From Sycon ciliatum (Eukaryota; Porifera; Calcarea; Leucosolenida; Sycettidae): 64,000 nucleotides of DNA. The notes under the pieces were generated by a model. That model saw only the letters and a program-made list of their open reading frames with translations. It was not told the DNA's origin and did no database searches. Positions 32,925-58,919 of the stretch are shown here, in pieces; the first letter of the stretch is position 1, and each line of letters opens with the position of its first letter. The stretch is taken from assembly GCF_964019385.1 (NCBI RefSeq), contig NC_088644.1:41556924-41620923 (forward strand), read 5' to 3'. Made by a program: the position numbers and the translations under genes.

Positions 32925-33545
32925 GTTCCAGCTCCGTGCGCTCTCGGGCAAGCCCTCGAGCGCACGGCTGAAGTTTCGTTCTGAAGTTTCAGCTCACGAA
33001 GTATCAGCTCCGTATGCTCTCGGGCAAACTCACAGTCACAAGCTGAAGTTTCGTTCTGAGCTCCGTACGCTCAAGGGCTTGGGAGCTCCAACTCACAAGC
33101 TGAAGTTCCAGCTCCGTTTCATCTCGAGCAAGGTGAAGTTTCGTTCTGAAGTAACCGTTCGTTTCATCTCGAGCAAGGTGAAGTTTCAGCTCCGTACGCT
33201 CTCGGGCAAGCCCTCGAGCGTACGGAGCTGAAACTAACAAGCTGAGTCCTCCACGTCCCCGACCACCACCCCTAGAGGAGTCTCGCTTTTATACCTTCAT
33301 GCCCCCGTGCTCATTTTCAGCTCCGGACGTTATCAGGACGTGCTGATCGGTGATTGGTGTTTGCTTGTTGATGTATGCGGTATGTTTGAAACACAATCAA
33401 GCATGGTAGGAAGGTCTTGATGGAAAATGCGTACCCTCGTGCGTAGCCCTCGGGCAAGCCCTCGGGCATACGCACTCGGGCACTCCATGCCCTTGTGTGT
33501 ACGCTCTCGGGCAAGCCCTCGAGCGTACACACGCGGGCATGAATT
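32925..33545. repeat. Inverted and direct repeats of CGTACGCTCTCGGGCAAGCC
   Basis: Units such as GCTCCGTACGCTCTCGGGCA with CCCTCGAGCG form many small direct and inverted repeats, with TGAAGTTTCGTTCTGAAG spacers. A second cluster lies at 33425-33545. No gene seen. Confidence 0.7.
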
Positions 33546-33758
33546 TTCCACCAAGCCCTTCCTTCCATGCTTGATTCTATACTTATACTGAGCTTGTATA
33601 CAAACTCCCATCTCTCCCCACACAACACTCCAGACTTGTATTTTGCATATAACAGGTACTTCGATGACGAGAATATAAACTGGTATATAAACTGGTATAT
33701 AAACTGGTATATAAACTGGTGTATAAACTGGTATATAAACTCCTTTTTTAGGATTACA

Positions 33759-34100
33759 CTAGTGACCTGCAGTCCGCCTTGATGGTTTTTCGACATGCAC
33801 GACGGTCCCAACTAACTTCAGGATCTCTTTCCCGTCAACGATGAAGAATACAACGTCGTCCTTTGTAACGTGTGCCTTGTGCTGCACCTGGCGTTCGAGG
33901 CTGTCCTTCTTTCGCTGTTTCAGCACTCCGTCTGTCAAGCGCAGCACTCGACATGTGCGGCTGAAGAGCCCCGCGTGCCGCTCCTCCTGCGTTTTTGCAT
34001 GGACATAGAATGCAGATAGCAGGGGCGACGGAACTTCACTACTGATGGTTTTCCAATCGATGTTCTCCTTTCCGCGTCCCTCGCAGAGCGGACGGAACAT
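33759..34100 (-). CDS. Uncharacterised 113-aa ORF
   Basis: ATG-started minus-strand ORF (MFRPLCEGRGKENIDW...) ending TAA. It is rich in charged residues and has a VVFFIVDGKEIL hydrophobic stretch near the C-terminus. Base composition is higher in GC than the flanks and the frame reads like real protein, perhaps an exon or a transposon-encoded fragment. No domain recognised. It lies in the intergenic space upstream of RTK2, next to tandem repeats on both sides. Confidence 0.25.
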   Translation of the reverse strand: MFRPLCEGRGKENIDWKTISSEVPSPLLSAFYVHAKTQEERHAGLFSRTCRVLRLTDGVLKQRKKDSLERQVQHKAHVTKDDVVFFIVDGKEILKLVGTVVHVEKPSRRTAGH

Positions 34101-34774
34101 GCGCAGCCATAATCCGTGGCACTGCCAGTGTTCTTAGAAACTGCTGCTTGAATAATGGCATCGTGATTCGTGGTCGTCCTCAGAAGAAACGTTTGGGAGT
34201 CGATTCAACAGGCTCGTGCTGATTCATTTTACTCTTACTTTGGAAAGGAGACGAACTCTATGTCTCTAAAGTCTAATGAGCAAACGGTTCTTTTACAGAG
34301 CCCGCGGTGAGATCTGCGCGCGGTAACGGTCACTAGCACTGTGACTGTGTGAGGTTCAAACTAACTACTTACTTGGCGCATAGCTGTTACTTCCGATGTA
34401 ACTAGTACTTCAGTCTTCAGTACTAAACTGAAGTCACAAAGAGTGTGTGATGGTACTGCACTAGCACTGCATGCACTGCACAGAGTCAGTGGTAGTCTTG
34501 TACTTGATCCGCACAGGTTGGTGAAAGGAAGACTCGTCGAGCCATGGTTGTGGGTTGGAATTCCAATCTCTACCCTTGTGGGGGAGAGGGGAGTTTGTAT
34601 ATCAGCTCAGTATAAACTTTTCTAAGCACTCGCAGACTCCATTGCAGCCATTCACACATTATAGGGTACCTCACTTCAAACTCTCCAACTACGGTCTCTT
34701 CGCTGCATATGTTCACTTCACTTCCAAAAAAAAACAAAATTATAATTATTAGATATAAATTGAATGCACCAAAT

Positions 34775-34797
34775 TTTCGGGCATGGCCCATCTTCAG
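34775..34797 (-). ncRNA. Hammerhead-like core remnant
   Basis: Minus strand: CTGAAGA, one T, stem GGGC/GCCC with a 3-nt loop, GAAAA. The layout matches that at 30315-30292 (-): CTGATGA, T, GGC/GCC, GAAACG. Neither has a convincing stem I; they may be a second hammerhead family or chance. Confidence 0.25.
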
Positions 34798-35092
34798 GGT
34801 GAAAAAGAAAACCATTCAACTAAAGCTAACAAAAACTGAAACGAGTATATATGCTGTGTGGTGCGGTAGTGCTGGGAATCTTTGTATGTGTGAAGGGTAG
34901 CAGCAATGGTGAAGTGTGTTGGTAGAAAGGGAAGGAGCGAAAGAGACCAGTGGAGAGCTGTGTCTGTAAGTGTGAATATGTGTTAGTGCGATGTGAAGGG
35001 AAAGCACGAGAAGTGTGGTTACCAGCAGCAATGGTGAAGTGTGTTGGTAGAAAGTGAAGGAGCCAAGCTCAGTATAAGCATAATATAACCTA

Positions 35093-35200
35093 CTCAGTTG
35101 ATTATATGGGAAATATAAACCAATATACAAACCTCGGCTTCGCCTCGGTTTGTATACAGGTTTATATTTCCCATTATTTTATTATAATCAACTGGTTAGG
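35093..35200. repeat. AT-rich hairpin pair (two adjacent palindromes to 35385)
   Basis: First palindrome: AACCGAGGCGAAGCC-type centre with arms GGGAAATATAAACC/GGTTTATATTTCCC. A second lies at about 35266-35385 (TTTTCCATCGTCCACCACAC, ACAACTGCGCTC and complement). Both in the RTK2 upstream region. Confidence 0.6.
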
Positions 35201-36201
35201 TTATATTATATACATACAATGTAGGGTAAGCAGCAGCATTTGGCCCTGTAGGCTGTATACAGGTTTTCCATCGTCCACCACACCACAACTGCGCTCCGAC
35301 TCAGTCTCCAGCGATGGTGGTGTGCTGTGGCAACGTGTCGAGGCCGGCTGGAGAGCGCAGTTGTGGTTTGGTCGATGATGGAAAAATTATATTAAATAAT
35401 ATTATGTCCGTAGTGTGTTTTAAAAGCATGCGATTCCCACTTACACAATCGGATTGTCGTTATTACAAGTGTCAACGGCACATCTGATTCCATAATATTT
35501 TGGCTCTTCACTTTTGGCTCAACCGGAACCCCCCCCCCCCCCCCCCTTGTAGAGATCTCTCGATCCGCCCCTGTATTATGCCGGCATAATCCGCTAAGGG
35601 CTAAGTGTGGCTGGTGCACTGTTCGTGCTATGGTCTGCAAGCGTCGTGTGGTCTCGTCGGGTCAAATGAAAACCAGTACTACTATTTGACGGACCTATTG
35701 AAGATGGCAACAAAGAATTAAACCCACTTTTGTATTGTACTTGAATAAAATTCTATTTTTACCTTTCAAGCCAATCAAGGTATCTCAATTTTGTTCACGT
35801 CTACACTACAGGACTTTATCTTGCCCGTAAAAGAGGCCGTTACCCCGCCAAAAAAAAAAACTTTTGTGCCATTGCTCTGCATACAATTGCATACATGGCC
35901 TCCGACGATTGCATACCAACTAAATACTTTGGGGCCTGATATCTCCGGTTTGGGGCAAGATATACCCATGAAATTTTCTGTTTGTGTTCTGCAGAGGTTT
36001 CTCTTTCCAGTCGTGTTGGCCCTAATTCCGATTTTAGAATTTTGGACTGAAGTCGCTACTACTAGTACTAGTACATGATTGACTCCTGATAATAATGATA
36101 ACGAACACCATTGTGCAATAGTTCATTGTAGCCACGGGAATTATTCAATATACCATGTATACCCACCACCACACTCCATTATTCACCCCAGTGTCTGGAG
36201 A

Positions 36202-36974
36202 TACAGTAAATATCGGATATAACGTGCCCCTTTGATTTTCGAAAATGTATCACTATATCCGGTGCATCACTATAGCCGATTTGCATGTTTGACCGACACA
36301 TGGCACATGACTGCACATGAAATGATGCGTACACGCTGGAAAAAGCATGCTGAAAGTGCATGCATGCTCTGCGGACTGTGTGAGAGGCAACACAGCCAGA
36401 AACAGACAAGAGCATGCAGAAAGATACAGAAAAGGACAAGACCATACAAAGGGAGCGAGGGGTAGCGCAGCCAGAATAGGACATGTGCATACAGAAACGG
36501 ACAAGAGCATACAAAGGGAGCACATTGCGAGGGGTAGCACAGCCAGAAACGGACATGTGTGTGCAGGTAAAAATGGGTTGGTGCAAAAAGAGATCATGAG
36601 TACGTCGAGTGACATTCGTGACCACAGCATACAGGGACACCTGTCTAAAATTGAGAATTTTCTCTCAGCCACGTCTGCTGCCAGATGCAACCAGGCAACA
36701 CTGGATCAGTTTTGGAAGAAGTGAACTTTATTGAAAAAACAATTGTTTTGTGATCATCACTCTTGATCATTATATGCGATATTTTCCTGTACATTTGATA
36801 TGGTTTGCTTCCTGAAGTCCATCACAATAAGCGATATATCGGTATAGCCGATAATAGTGTATATAGTGATATTTTAGCTGTATTTTTTCTGATTTGATTT
36901 TGATTTTGACGTGTTCTATCACTATAACCGGTATATCATTATATCCGGTCACTTTATAAACGATACTTACTGTA
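36202..36974. mobile_element. Pogo/Tigger-like element (family F) with possible transposase C-terminal remnant
   Basis: Termini TACAGTAAATATCGGATATA and ...CGATACTTACTGTA. The interior repeats ATATCCGG-type motifs. A 125-aa plus-strand ORF (36347-36724) ends with FLSATSAARCNQATLDQFWKK. QATLDQFW is close to the PCNA-interacting PIP box (QxxL/IxxFF/FW) known from pogo transposase. The rest of the ORF is not recognisable and contains repeats. Confidence 0.55.
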
Positions 36975-37749
36975 TGTGGATTTTGTAGAAAAAAAAGAAA
37001 AAAATACGACGTAACCACGTGTATGATGCCCCAGGGCCAGGCCAAGACTCAGCAAGAGATCAAAAATCGAACAGCTGCAACACATATGATTGGTCCGAAG
37101 ACGTTCTTTCCTTCTTGTTCCCACCGCGCTGTAGCAACTGCATGGACTTGGGAAACGATGCGAGAGTCTGCTAACACTGTGATGCACGCATCTGTATTCA
37201 GCCTCTGAGAGTGACTGGTGTTGTGTGGTTGCTGACTTTGCCATGTACACCACTGTCACCCGTGGCTGTGTTCACTGGCTTCAGTTCGAGCGCTCGGATC
37301 GATTCGACACTCAGAACTAAACCGCTCGATGGCTTCCGGAAACATCCTGAATTCTTGGACGTCCTTCAAGCCAGTCACTATTTTGGTGAATTCGAGTCCT
37401 ACCCGTAGGTTTGAAATATAGCTCCCCGCTCGAATCCACTCGATTTCAGCCAAGGATATGCACAAGTACGAGGCTCGTAGTTGTAGCCTCGTGACAGGCT
37501 GGAGTGTGGATGGCGATGTGTTTGCAGAATGTGGAGTTGCCGCACTACTTCAGCATTTTCCCAGAACATGTCACGAACAAAAACCTGACTCGCCGTCACT
37601 GCACTGTAAAGTGCGGAAGACCCAAAATTATTTGGTCGACAGCCTGTAGCCTGTGCAGGGATGCTGCCTGGCAAGCTCAGCGAATCACCACCAATTCTAC
37701 GTGAGCTGTGTGGCTGAGCAAGCAGAGACTGAGAGACAGAGGGCCCACA

Positions 37750-51609
<13,860 letters not shown>

Positions 51610-52511
51610 GTGCACCTATCGCTATGACAATGCCGTCGCCGCTTACTGGCATTCCTTGCACCAGCAGTACTGGGTCAAGACTGGACGTCAAGTGCATTCA
51701 CCGGATGTCACACACGGATCTAGTAACTGTGCGCTGGACGTGAGCATTCTTGCGCTAGCATGCATGCAGTGGGTGCAGCTATTCACAGCAAGATGACAGC
51801 CAAGTATGAACTTTCAATGGACAACACCAATGAATGCCGAACAAGCAAGAGTTAAAACCGAAAAGAATCCGAGCAAAGCCGAAAAGAAGCCGAGCAAAGC
51901 AAAACAGTCCAGTCAATCTAAATGAAAATGGTCACAGGTCAATATTTCCCTGGTCAATATCTCCTGTTTGTTTTGAACTATGGTCCTACTTAAGTCTGGG
52001 TCAAGTTTAAGACCCCCTCCTCGTACATCATGTACCACATGGCTACAGACTCTGTGGGCTGCTATCATCGCCTCAGGACTACTGCACAGAAAGGGGACGT
52101 ACAGTTTGCAGTAAGCAAGACAGTTCTAATCAAAGTTCACATACAATGTACCAGTTGAAGCTACACATTTTCCGCTATTTATTCAGTATCACTCTTTATT
52201 CAGTATCACTCTGTTTCTGTGCAATGCACGTATCCGGTCAAGCCCCGGAGTATGAATGTATTTTAATTGAAAGAAATATTCCTTTTTGGCTCTCTTTCTG
52301 CCAGATTAGTCCCCTATCTCCTCTCCGCCCCCCCCCCCTCTCTCTCTCTCTCTTTTCATCTCCATCAACCTATCTAGCATCTATCTCGTATGTCACTGCG
52401 GCATTTTCTGGTTGTTTGGTCCCACTGCTCGACACATCCGTAATTATACTGGCCAAACGTATCCAATATTTACAACTACTTCGAAGTAGCTACTCAGTAG
52501 CTGCCTCTACC

Positions 52512-52680
52512 GCCATAGCCTACTCACTCCTCTACTGCCATAGCCTACTCACTCCTCTACTGCCATAGCCTACTCACTCCTCTACTGCCATAGCCTACTC
52601 ACTCTTCTACTGCCATAGCCTACTCACTCCTCTACTGCCATAGCCTACCCACACCTCTACTGCCATAGCCTACTCACTCA
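52512..52680. repeat. 24-bp tandem repeat
   Basis: About seven units of CTCCTCTACTGCCATAGCCT plus ACTCA with few changes. In the RTK2 3' flank. Confidence 0.85.
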
Positions 52681-52785
52681 CACCAATCCTACAATCTCGC
52701 GTCTGCACCCTGTATGCATATCAACTATCCACATCATCAGCAATCCCTGAATACTCAGCATAGCCATATCACTGCTAGTGACACC

Positions 52786-52813
52786 AAGAGTTCATGGGGG
52801 TTATGAACTCTTG
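52786..52813. repeat. 28-bp palindromic insertion with 8-bp flanking duplication
   Basis: AAGAGTTCAT and its complement around GGGGGTT, flanked by GTGACACC at 52778-52785 and 52814-52821. Same architecture as 41330-41367. Confidence 0.6.
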
Positions 52814-52894
52814 GTGACACCCATAGCGACCTATCATGACTCACACATCTTGACTCCGCACCCAGCCCCCACACAAACACCATTATCATGTTGT

Positions 52895-52932
52895 CTGAGG
52901 ATTGCATGGTTGTGCATGAAACTCCGAGTTAC
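52895..52932 (+). ncRNA. Hammerhead-like remnant
   Basis: CTGAGGA at 52895, stem TGCA/TGCA, GAAA, then ACT-CCG-AGT (three-pair stem III) as in the 41.9-42.0 kb insertion. One T-T mismatch sits at the base of stem II. No clear stem I. Downstream of RTK2. Confidence 0.35.
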
Positions 52933-53045
52933 ATTGTAGTTGTAACAATCCGATTGATTATAGTTTATACGTTATAGCCTTCTGTCCACTGTTTGACTAT
53001 TTATAGCTTACAATAGTACAGTAACAAGACTGTTGTTGCCGCAGG

Positions 53046-53075
53046 CTGATGATTGTGAAAGCATGAAACTTAAAC
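53046..53075 (+). ncRNA. Hammerhead-like remnant
   Basis: CTGATGA at 53046, a weak 3-bp stem II (TGT/GCA) around GAAA, then GAAAC at 53065. No good stem III. Weak on its own; it is listed because it lies between two other motifs of the type (52895 and 53392). Confidence 0.2.
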
Positions 53076-53383
53076 GTAGCGACTAACAAGCCTTGATTGC
53101 CCTTGTTGTGCCGTGTAGCTTACAATACAAACTTGCTGTAGATCTACATGTACATGAACAGTCCAGTGGCGTAGCTCGGGCAATATTTGTATGGATACTG
53201 GACATCTTTTGGCCACCCAAGTCTAGATGTATTCGAGGTCCTTGATCAAGAAAACGCAATCATGTTATTCCACTAGAGGCTAGGCGAAATATCTGGCAGT
53301 TGCAATGTACAATACAGAAGCGTGTACTTGATAGCAAAAAAGTTAGTGCATTGTTTCAATTTATATAAATAAATACAGCCTCT

Positions 53384-53440
53384 GTGCTACGCTTATGAGT
53401 CCACAATGGACGAAACAACAGTTCCGCCCGCAGATTGAGT
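53384..53440 (+). ncRNA. Degenerate hammerhead copy related to HHR-1
   Basis: Shares the flank CTCTGTGCTACG, then CTTATGA (core G5 lost), stem II GTCC/GGAC with loop ACAAT, GAAAC, and CCGCAGATTGAGTA. It is the same repeat family as HHR-1, here downstream of RTK2. Loss of the invariant core G suggests it is inactive. Confidence 0.55.
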
Positions 53441-53815
53441 AAATTACAGGTTATGTAAGCAGCATTAGCAACAAATACAACTATGATACTGGTTCAGAGT
53501 GGCGTGAGCCGTGGTGTTCATACAATATTTGGGAGAGTGTCATTATGATGCTCCGTGGTTTAGTTGCTGGCGACTAGAAAACAGCTGACCTAGTTGATGG
53601 CCAAACGTGTTGCTCTGCCCTCCAAATAATGTGTATGTGAAACAAAACCCATCACTCACACACTTAGAAACGGTCAGCCAGGCGTAGGTTTCCAGCCAGT
53701 AGCAACTGAACCGTATGTAGATCCACTGGCCACGTACTTTCATCGCCAAGAAGCCATGCACATTGCCTTTGGGTCATTTCATAATAATAATAATAATAAT
53801 AATAATACTGTATGC

Positions 53816-54468
53816 ATGGACCCAGGTACAGGTGGTCGGAAATGGTGCTGCAGTAGCTCAAACGTCTCCCTTGACCTTAGCGGAAACTGCCAACTTCAAC
53901 CACGAGCCCTGCGCACTAGCCACTGTCCTTGCACTTCTCCCTGTTTCCGGATCATCAAACGTTCACAAAACGCCGGCATTGTGAACCAGTTGCTAAAGAA
54001 GAGTACCCGCTTCAGGTCACTGCAGGTTCCGGAGAATCACCTGAAGCGAATTCGCCGCCAGAGTCGACAGAATCGGGCACCGAGACAGCGTCAGCGCTCG
54101 AAGAGTTGTCTGAACAATCGCTATCATGACGTTTGGAAGATGTCACTGAAAACAAACCTCCAATTTTCGTTAGGTGTAAGTGCTTCAGTCACACATATAC
54201 CTGCCACACTGACAGAACTTGGAAATTGGTGGCGAAGAATAAAAGAAAATGGAAACAAACTGAAAGGTTTCGAAACAAAAAGACTGACTTTCCGACTTCG
54301 ATTTCGACTCCGGTTTTGCTAGTGCAAAAAGTGGATGTGAATCCGCACTGCACCGGTGCTGTGCATGCAGCACTGTTGCAGTGTGGTTCACACAGCGAAC
54401 GCGAACAGCGGTTCAAAGAAGTGCAACTACTTAACAAGCCTATCCTCGAGCCTCACAAATGTACATAG
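53816..54468 (+). other. Uncharacterised open region downstream of RTK2
   Basis: Two overlapping frames stay open. One (53756-54322) is Arg/Lys-rich. The other (53929-54468) is interrupted by one TGA at 54127-54129; it is acidic and Ser/Glu-rich (GSGESPEANSPPESTESGTE) and then continues with Cys-containing sequence. GC content is higher than the flanks. I recognise no domain and cannot choose a frame. It could be a terminal exon or a decayed element. Confidence 0.2.
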
Positions 54469-55104
54469 ACTACAATATTATTTAATTTTAATTTTAATTT
54501 ATATATATTTTTTTTTCAGTTTCCAAAAACAACAAAATAAATAACTCCAAAGCACGAAAAAGGCCAAAAACTAAACCAAGAACATGATTGTGCAATAACA
54601 TGTTATTTAGAAAGACAGGACAAGTGAATAATTAGTCAGTCCATTGTTCATGATGGTCTCCGACGGTTACGTCGGCAAGCGAGCCTCCGCCACTGCCAAA
54701 ACAGCATGGGCTCCTACATGTAGATCCTGCGAACTCTTCTTCAATCAACAATAGACTCCACACGTGAAGTCAGTGCCTGTAGACACTTGTGCATGAACTG
54801 GTACAGTGCATGTCGACATGTCCTGGCCAACCACGTATGGGTACCTGACTGCAAAGTATCCACTCTGGCTACGCGCCTTTACTGCAGAACATGGCGACGC
54901 CACACCGTGACAGTATCTCCGGAAGCAGAGCTAGAGGCAAGTGCAGAGCCTTGGCTTGGGTCGGGAAGAAAACTATCCTTGCTCCATGATACTCATACAC
55001 CACACTCGCACAGGTACTTGCTGATGCTGCCTGCTGGATCCGATCAGCAGCGCAAAGCTCTGATGCCGGTCGACGCTGGATAGAGCTGCTAGTCGGATTT
55101 TTCT

Positions 55105-55640
55105 ACTGAAGACACAACCTACTCGTAACGAAGAGAGAAGTAACACTGAGGACAACACAACAATGGGAAGAGTGGGGGCTCCGAGAAGGAACCTGTGCTG
55201 CATGGTGAGGCAAGCCAACAACGCCGACCTGTTGTCTCGGCGTTACCGCGAGCTTGCGCACCATGCGAGTTTATGGGGAGAGGAGAGTAAACAAAATGGA
55301 GAGGGGATTATTGTGAAAGAGAAGACGGAGTGGAGCTAGATGGGACTATTGTGAACGATTACTCGGATTAGGATGAGAGTGCAAAGATGTATGGGTGACC
55401 TGGGTAGAGGGCAGGAGCACATAAATGCCAAAAGGGAAGTAACGTGTTACGCACCCTGATCATTTTTGGTTCTTAGAGAGTCAGTGGCCCAAAGCCAATG
55501 GCTACGGCGAAGATAGTGGTGCCGATTTTCCTTGAAAGCTTGGAGGCTCTAGTCTTGAGGGATGGCGGTTTGGTGAAGCCGTGAGCGTGTTCCAGGTGTC
55601 AATGATGTTGAACGGAAATGTACCCTGAAGGGAATTCAAT
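55105..55640 (-). mobile_element. LINE 3' end copy 1
   Basis: The minus strand encodes NIIDTWNTLTASPNRH...PPSFQGKSAP, like the LINE 'VVDxWNSLP...SFK' terminus. The segments around ACAACCTACTCGT, TCTCGGCGTTA, TGGCCCAAAGCC and GATGGCGGTTTGGTGAA recur in the same order at 58632-59170. So two direct copies of one repeat. Confidence 0.55.
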
Positions 55641-57479
55641 TGGGAGCAGTTGAGGGGAGAGTGTTAGCAAATTGCATGGTATGGGTGACCAGCGGTTTAC
55701 CGATATTGCCTGCGAGTTATGGGCTCAACAGGGGCATTGATTGATAAGATCATAAGGGGGGGGGGGCTGGCAGGCAGCCAGGCACAGCCACGTGTACAGG
55801 AATGAAAATGCTGCCACTGTCCGCCTTGCCTCGAGGCTCTGCAGCAGCACGTAACGCCGTTGGGCCATAGCATACCCATAGCCGTAGGCTCCGGCCCAAG
55901 GATTTGCAGGGCCCTCACCATGCTCACTGAACACGCCTTAGCCTATTACATGATTGCTACCAGTATTAGGCTTGGGTGCTCGAGCGAGGAGTTTGGGCGG
56001 GTCACTGAGGCACAGAAGGTTGCCTAGACTACAATGTAGATCTACCAGGCACATGACTTTTAATAATAATAATATTAATAGCCGTCTGGCATGGTACAAT
56101 AACATTTTTCTTTTCTTTTTTCTTTTTCTTTTCTTTTTAATGGCTTTCTCTTCTACCTGAGCTGAATGGTTTACAATCTTATCTGTATCACAATTATTTG
56201 TGGGTTCAGCAATAAAGAATGTGTGATACTAGTACTAGTACTAGTACTAGTACTGGGCCGTGGGAGTGGGAGCCGTGACTTTTGCTCATAGTCATACTTC
56301 ATAGCGCGAGCGATAGCATGCTTCGGCTATGATCACGATGAGCGTGATTGTACACTGCGTGTATGTGAAGCAGAGAGCCGGCGCCAGGTCAACTCCCTGA
56401 CATGATGTGTCCAGAGTCCTGTGGTAGTCGGTCGGTACTTCATAATGATACCAAGACTGGCAAGAGGCTTGATGATACACGGAAAGATTCTTCACGTAGG
56501 GCTGCGCTTCTCCCGGGTTCCTGTGTTTAGTCAGAAAAATAGTCTTTTGTTCTTGTCACGTCTTGCTGCTGCTGTTGCTGCTGTCACCCATCATTCGCCG
56601 GTCTTTCCTCTTCTTGAGACTGTACTTGTACTAAGTTGTAGGACATACTTGTCTGCACGTAACGCGCGCTATGTCAATGCATGGCATGTGGCCAATAAAG
56701 ACAAAACGTACTGCATGCTGCGAGACTCTGGCTGATGTCAGGAGTCAGATATGACATACACGATCAATCCCGCGACCGCACAGCTTGAACTAAGTTGAAG
56801 TTGATGTAGCTAGATCTACGAGCTAGCACTAGTAGTAGACTAGTACTAGTAGTAGTACTAGTATTACTTCGAAGTAGTATCAGGCGCACATCATGTAGAG
56901 CTACCAGGTTATGATGGAGGTGTAGGAGGTGACTCGAACTGCATGACTTGTACGTGTAGCCTGCACCATGCCATGGCACTGGCATTAGCCTGATCTGCTG
57001 AAGGCTGAAGCTCTTCCTCGGTCCCAACCAGTGATTATGACACTTGCTCACGATTGGGTTGTGTTGAAAAACTCAACCGGCTTAGAAACTGAAATGGCCT
57101 GAGGCTGAGTGCCAACGTTCAACTGCTCCCCATCTCCGGTAACTATTGATAGTGCCCTATTGCGCTATTGGGCTATGTGGACGAACAGCCCCCCGCCCGT
57201 GACTGAAAATCTGAGGACATCCTCTGGCGACAAAGAAAGTAAGTCGGTTTCCGTCAGGGATCTTTTTTTTTTTTTTTTTTTTTTTTTAATTTCGGCCAGT
57301 CGGCTACTATCATTTTCGTCTTGGGGGCTAGACAAGGGGAAGTAGCCATGTCGGGGCATGAGCCCGCCTTTCGGCACCGGGAGTTGCAGGTCGCTCGACT
57401 TGACTCTACTGAGTGCAGAGGAGGGATCTTGCCTAGGCTAGAGAGTCGGTTGACGGGTAAAGCGTATTTGTAGTAGAAG

Positions 57480-58200
57480 GTCGGTAGACCTGGATGGAAA
57501 CTTGGAAACTCAAACCGAACCTAGCCAAAACGGAGGCTATGTTTGTCTCCCCCTCCCCAGCCCGCCAAACCTTGCATTGCCCTGGTGTCACTATTACACT
57601 CGTTACACAGCATAAAATTATCTTGGTGTAATTCTTGACTATAGCCGAAAGCGTGCTAGCGCTGCTCCAGGCTGCAACCTCACTGTCGCCACTTGAACGA
57701 TGGCTGCAAAATCCTATTAATTACAAGGCAAAGTGTCTGTAGTCTTTGCTGCAAACAGTGCTCAATACCTCAAAAAGGGGCAGAGCTTACCACACAGGGC
57801 AGAACAACAGAGACCAAAAATCCTTCTCCTTTTGAAACACGAAACTCGGAGTCACGAGAAGGATTTTTGGTCTCTGTTGTTCTGCCCTGGCATACAAAAA
57901 TCCTATTTTACAAGGCATACACAGTGTACATCCTACCAATCTTTGACTACTGTGACACCCCCATGGTCTGGTGTATCTAGCTCTTAGCGACTCCTTGCCC
58001 TTGAAGATTCACCACCGACTGCTTCTGAAGATCCTATTTGGAAAAGAGCACATGCACCCCTCCCAATGTTTGTACAACCTTTCCCATGCCTCCCCCTTTC
58101 AGCTCAACGCGAGCGTCATCTTTGTATCCTAAATACATCTTTGCAAGGTTCCGCAGCATCTCACGTTATACAATTATTGGTTTGGTTTTATTATTAATTT
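57480..58200 (+). pseudogene. Decayed LINE reverse transcriptase, C-terminal part
   Basis: Broken frames read WKLKPNLAKTEAMFVS (the K-N-x-x-K-T-E motif of LINE RTs), then INYKAKCL and later ILFYKAYTVYILPIFDYCD (the RT C-terminal 'YCD' region), with stops and frameshifts and a 105-bp palindrome insertion. A non-functional remnant. Confidence 0.65.
57788..57892. repeat. Palindrome inserted in LINE remnant
   Basis: Arms (CAGGGCAGAACAACAGAGAC, CAAAAATCCTTCT and complement) around a centre containing CACGAAACTCGGAGTC, the same GAAA/stem III module as in the hammerhead-like arms at 42.0 kb. Confidence 0.6.
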
Positions 58201-58631
58201 TCAGTTCGTTGCCTGAACAGTACAAAGTACAAAATATCTAGAGGGACGAACAAAAAGAGAAAGTAAAACAGAGCAAAAAAGGAAGATGCAACTGGAAGGA
58301 AAGAAAAACGGAGAAGAAATCACGATGGACGTTCGTCCTCTAGCCAGTTATTCCTTAACCCAGGCTACTTAACCTAAAATCCCCTACGTTCTCTGGCTAT
58401 GTCCTTTGGAGTAAATTGTCCTCCCAGAGTCCCAGACTAAAACCGGCATCTGACACGATAAGCGAGTTCACGATTCAGCTCTCCCTGGCGAGCATGTGAA
58501 GCTAACAAGACCACATGATGCACTTAAGTGACCCTCTAGCTGAAGTTACTGCCTAGGACACCATAACAAGTATGGTTCAAGACTTCAAGTTATTGCTTGT
58601 CTCTTGTTATTATTTTTTATTTATTTTTACT

Positions 58632-58867
58632 AAGTACACAACCTACTCGTCAGAAGGGGAGAAGACAACAGAGTATACAATAACAAAACAGCAGGGAGAG
58701 TAGGGGCTGCAAAGCAAGCCTGTGCTGGTGAGGCAAGCCCACAACACCGACCTATGGTCTCGGCGTTAACGTGAGCTTGCGCACCATAGCCTAAAAGAAG
58801 GGGGTGATTTAGTGCGATAAAGACAACGGAAGGTGAGAAAATGAAAGAGAGAGAGAGAGCGCGCGCT

Positions 58868-58919
<52 letters not shown>

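Noticed and set aside
52512..52680. Regular 24-bp repeats that might suggest a CRISPR array
   Set aside because: Units are contiguous with no unique spacers and the genome is eukaryotic, so this is a minisatellite.
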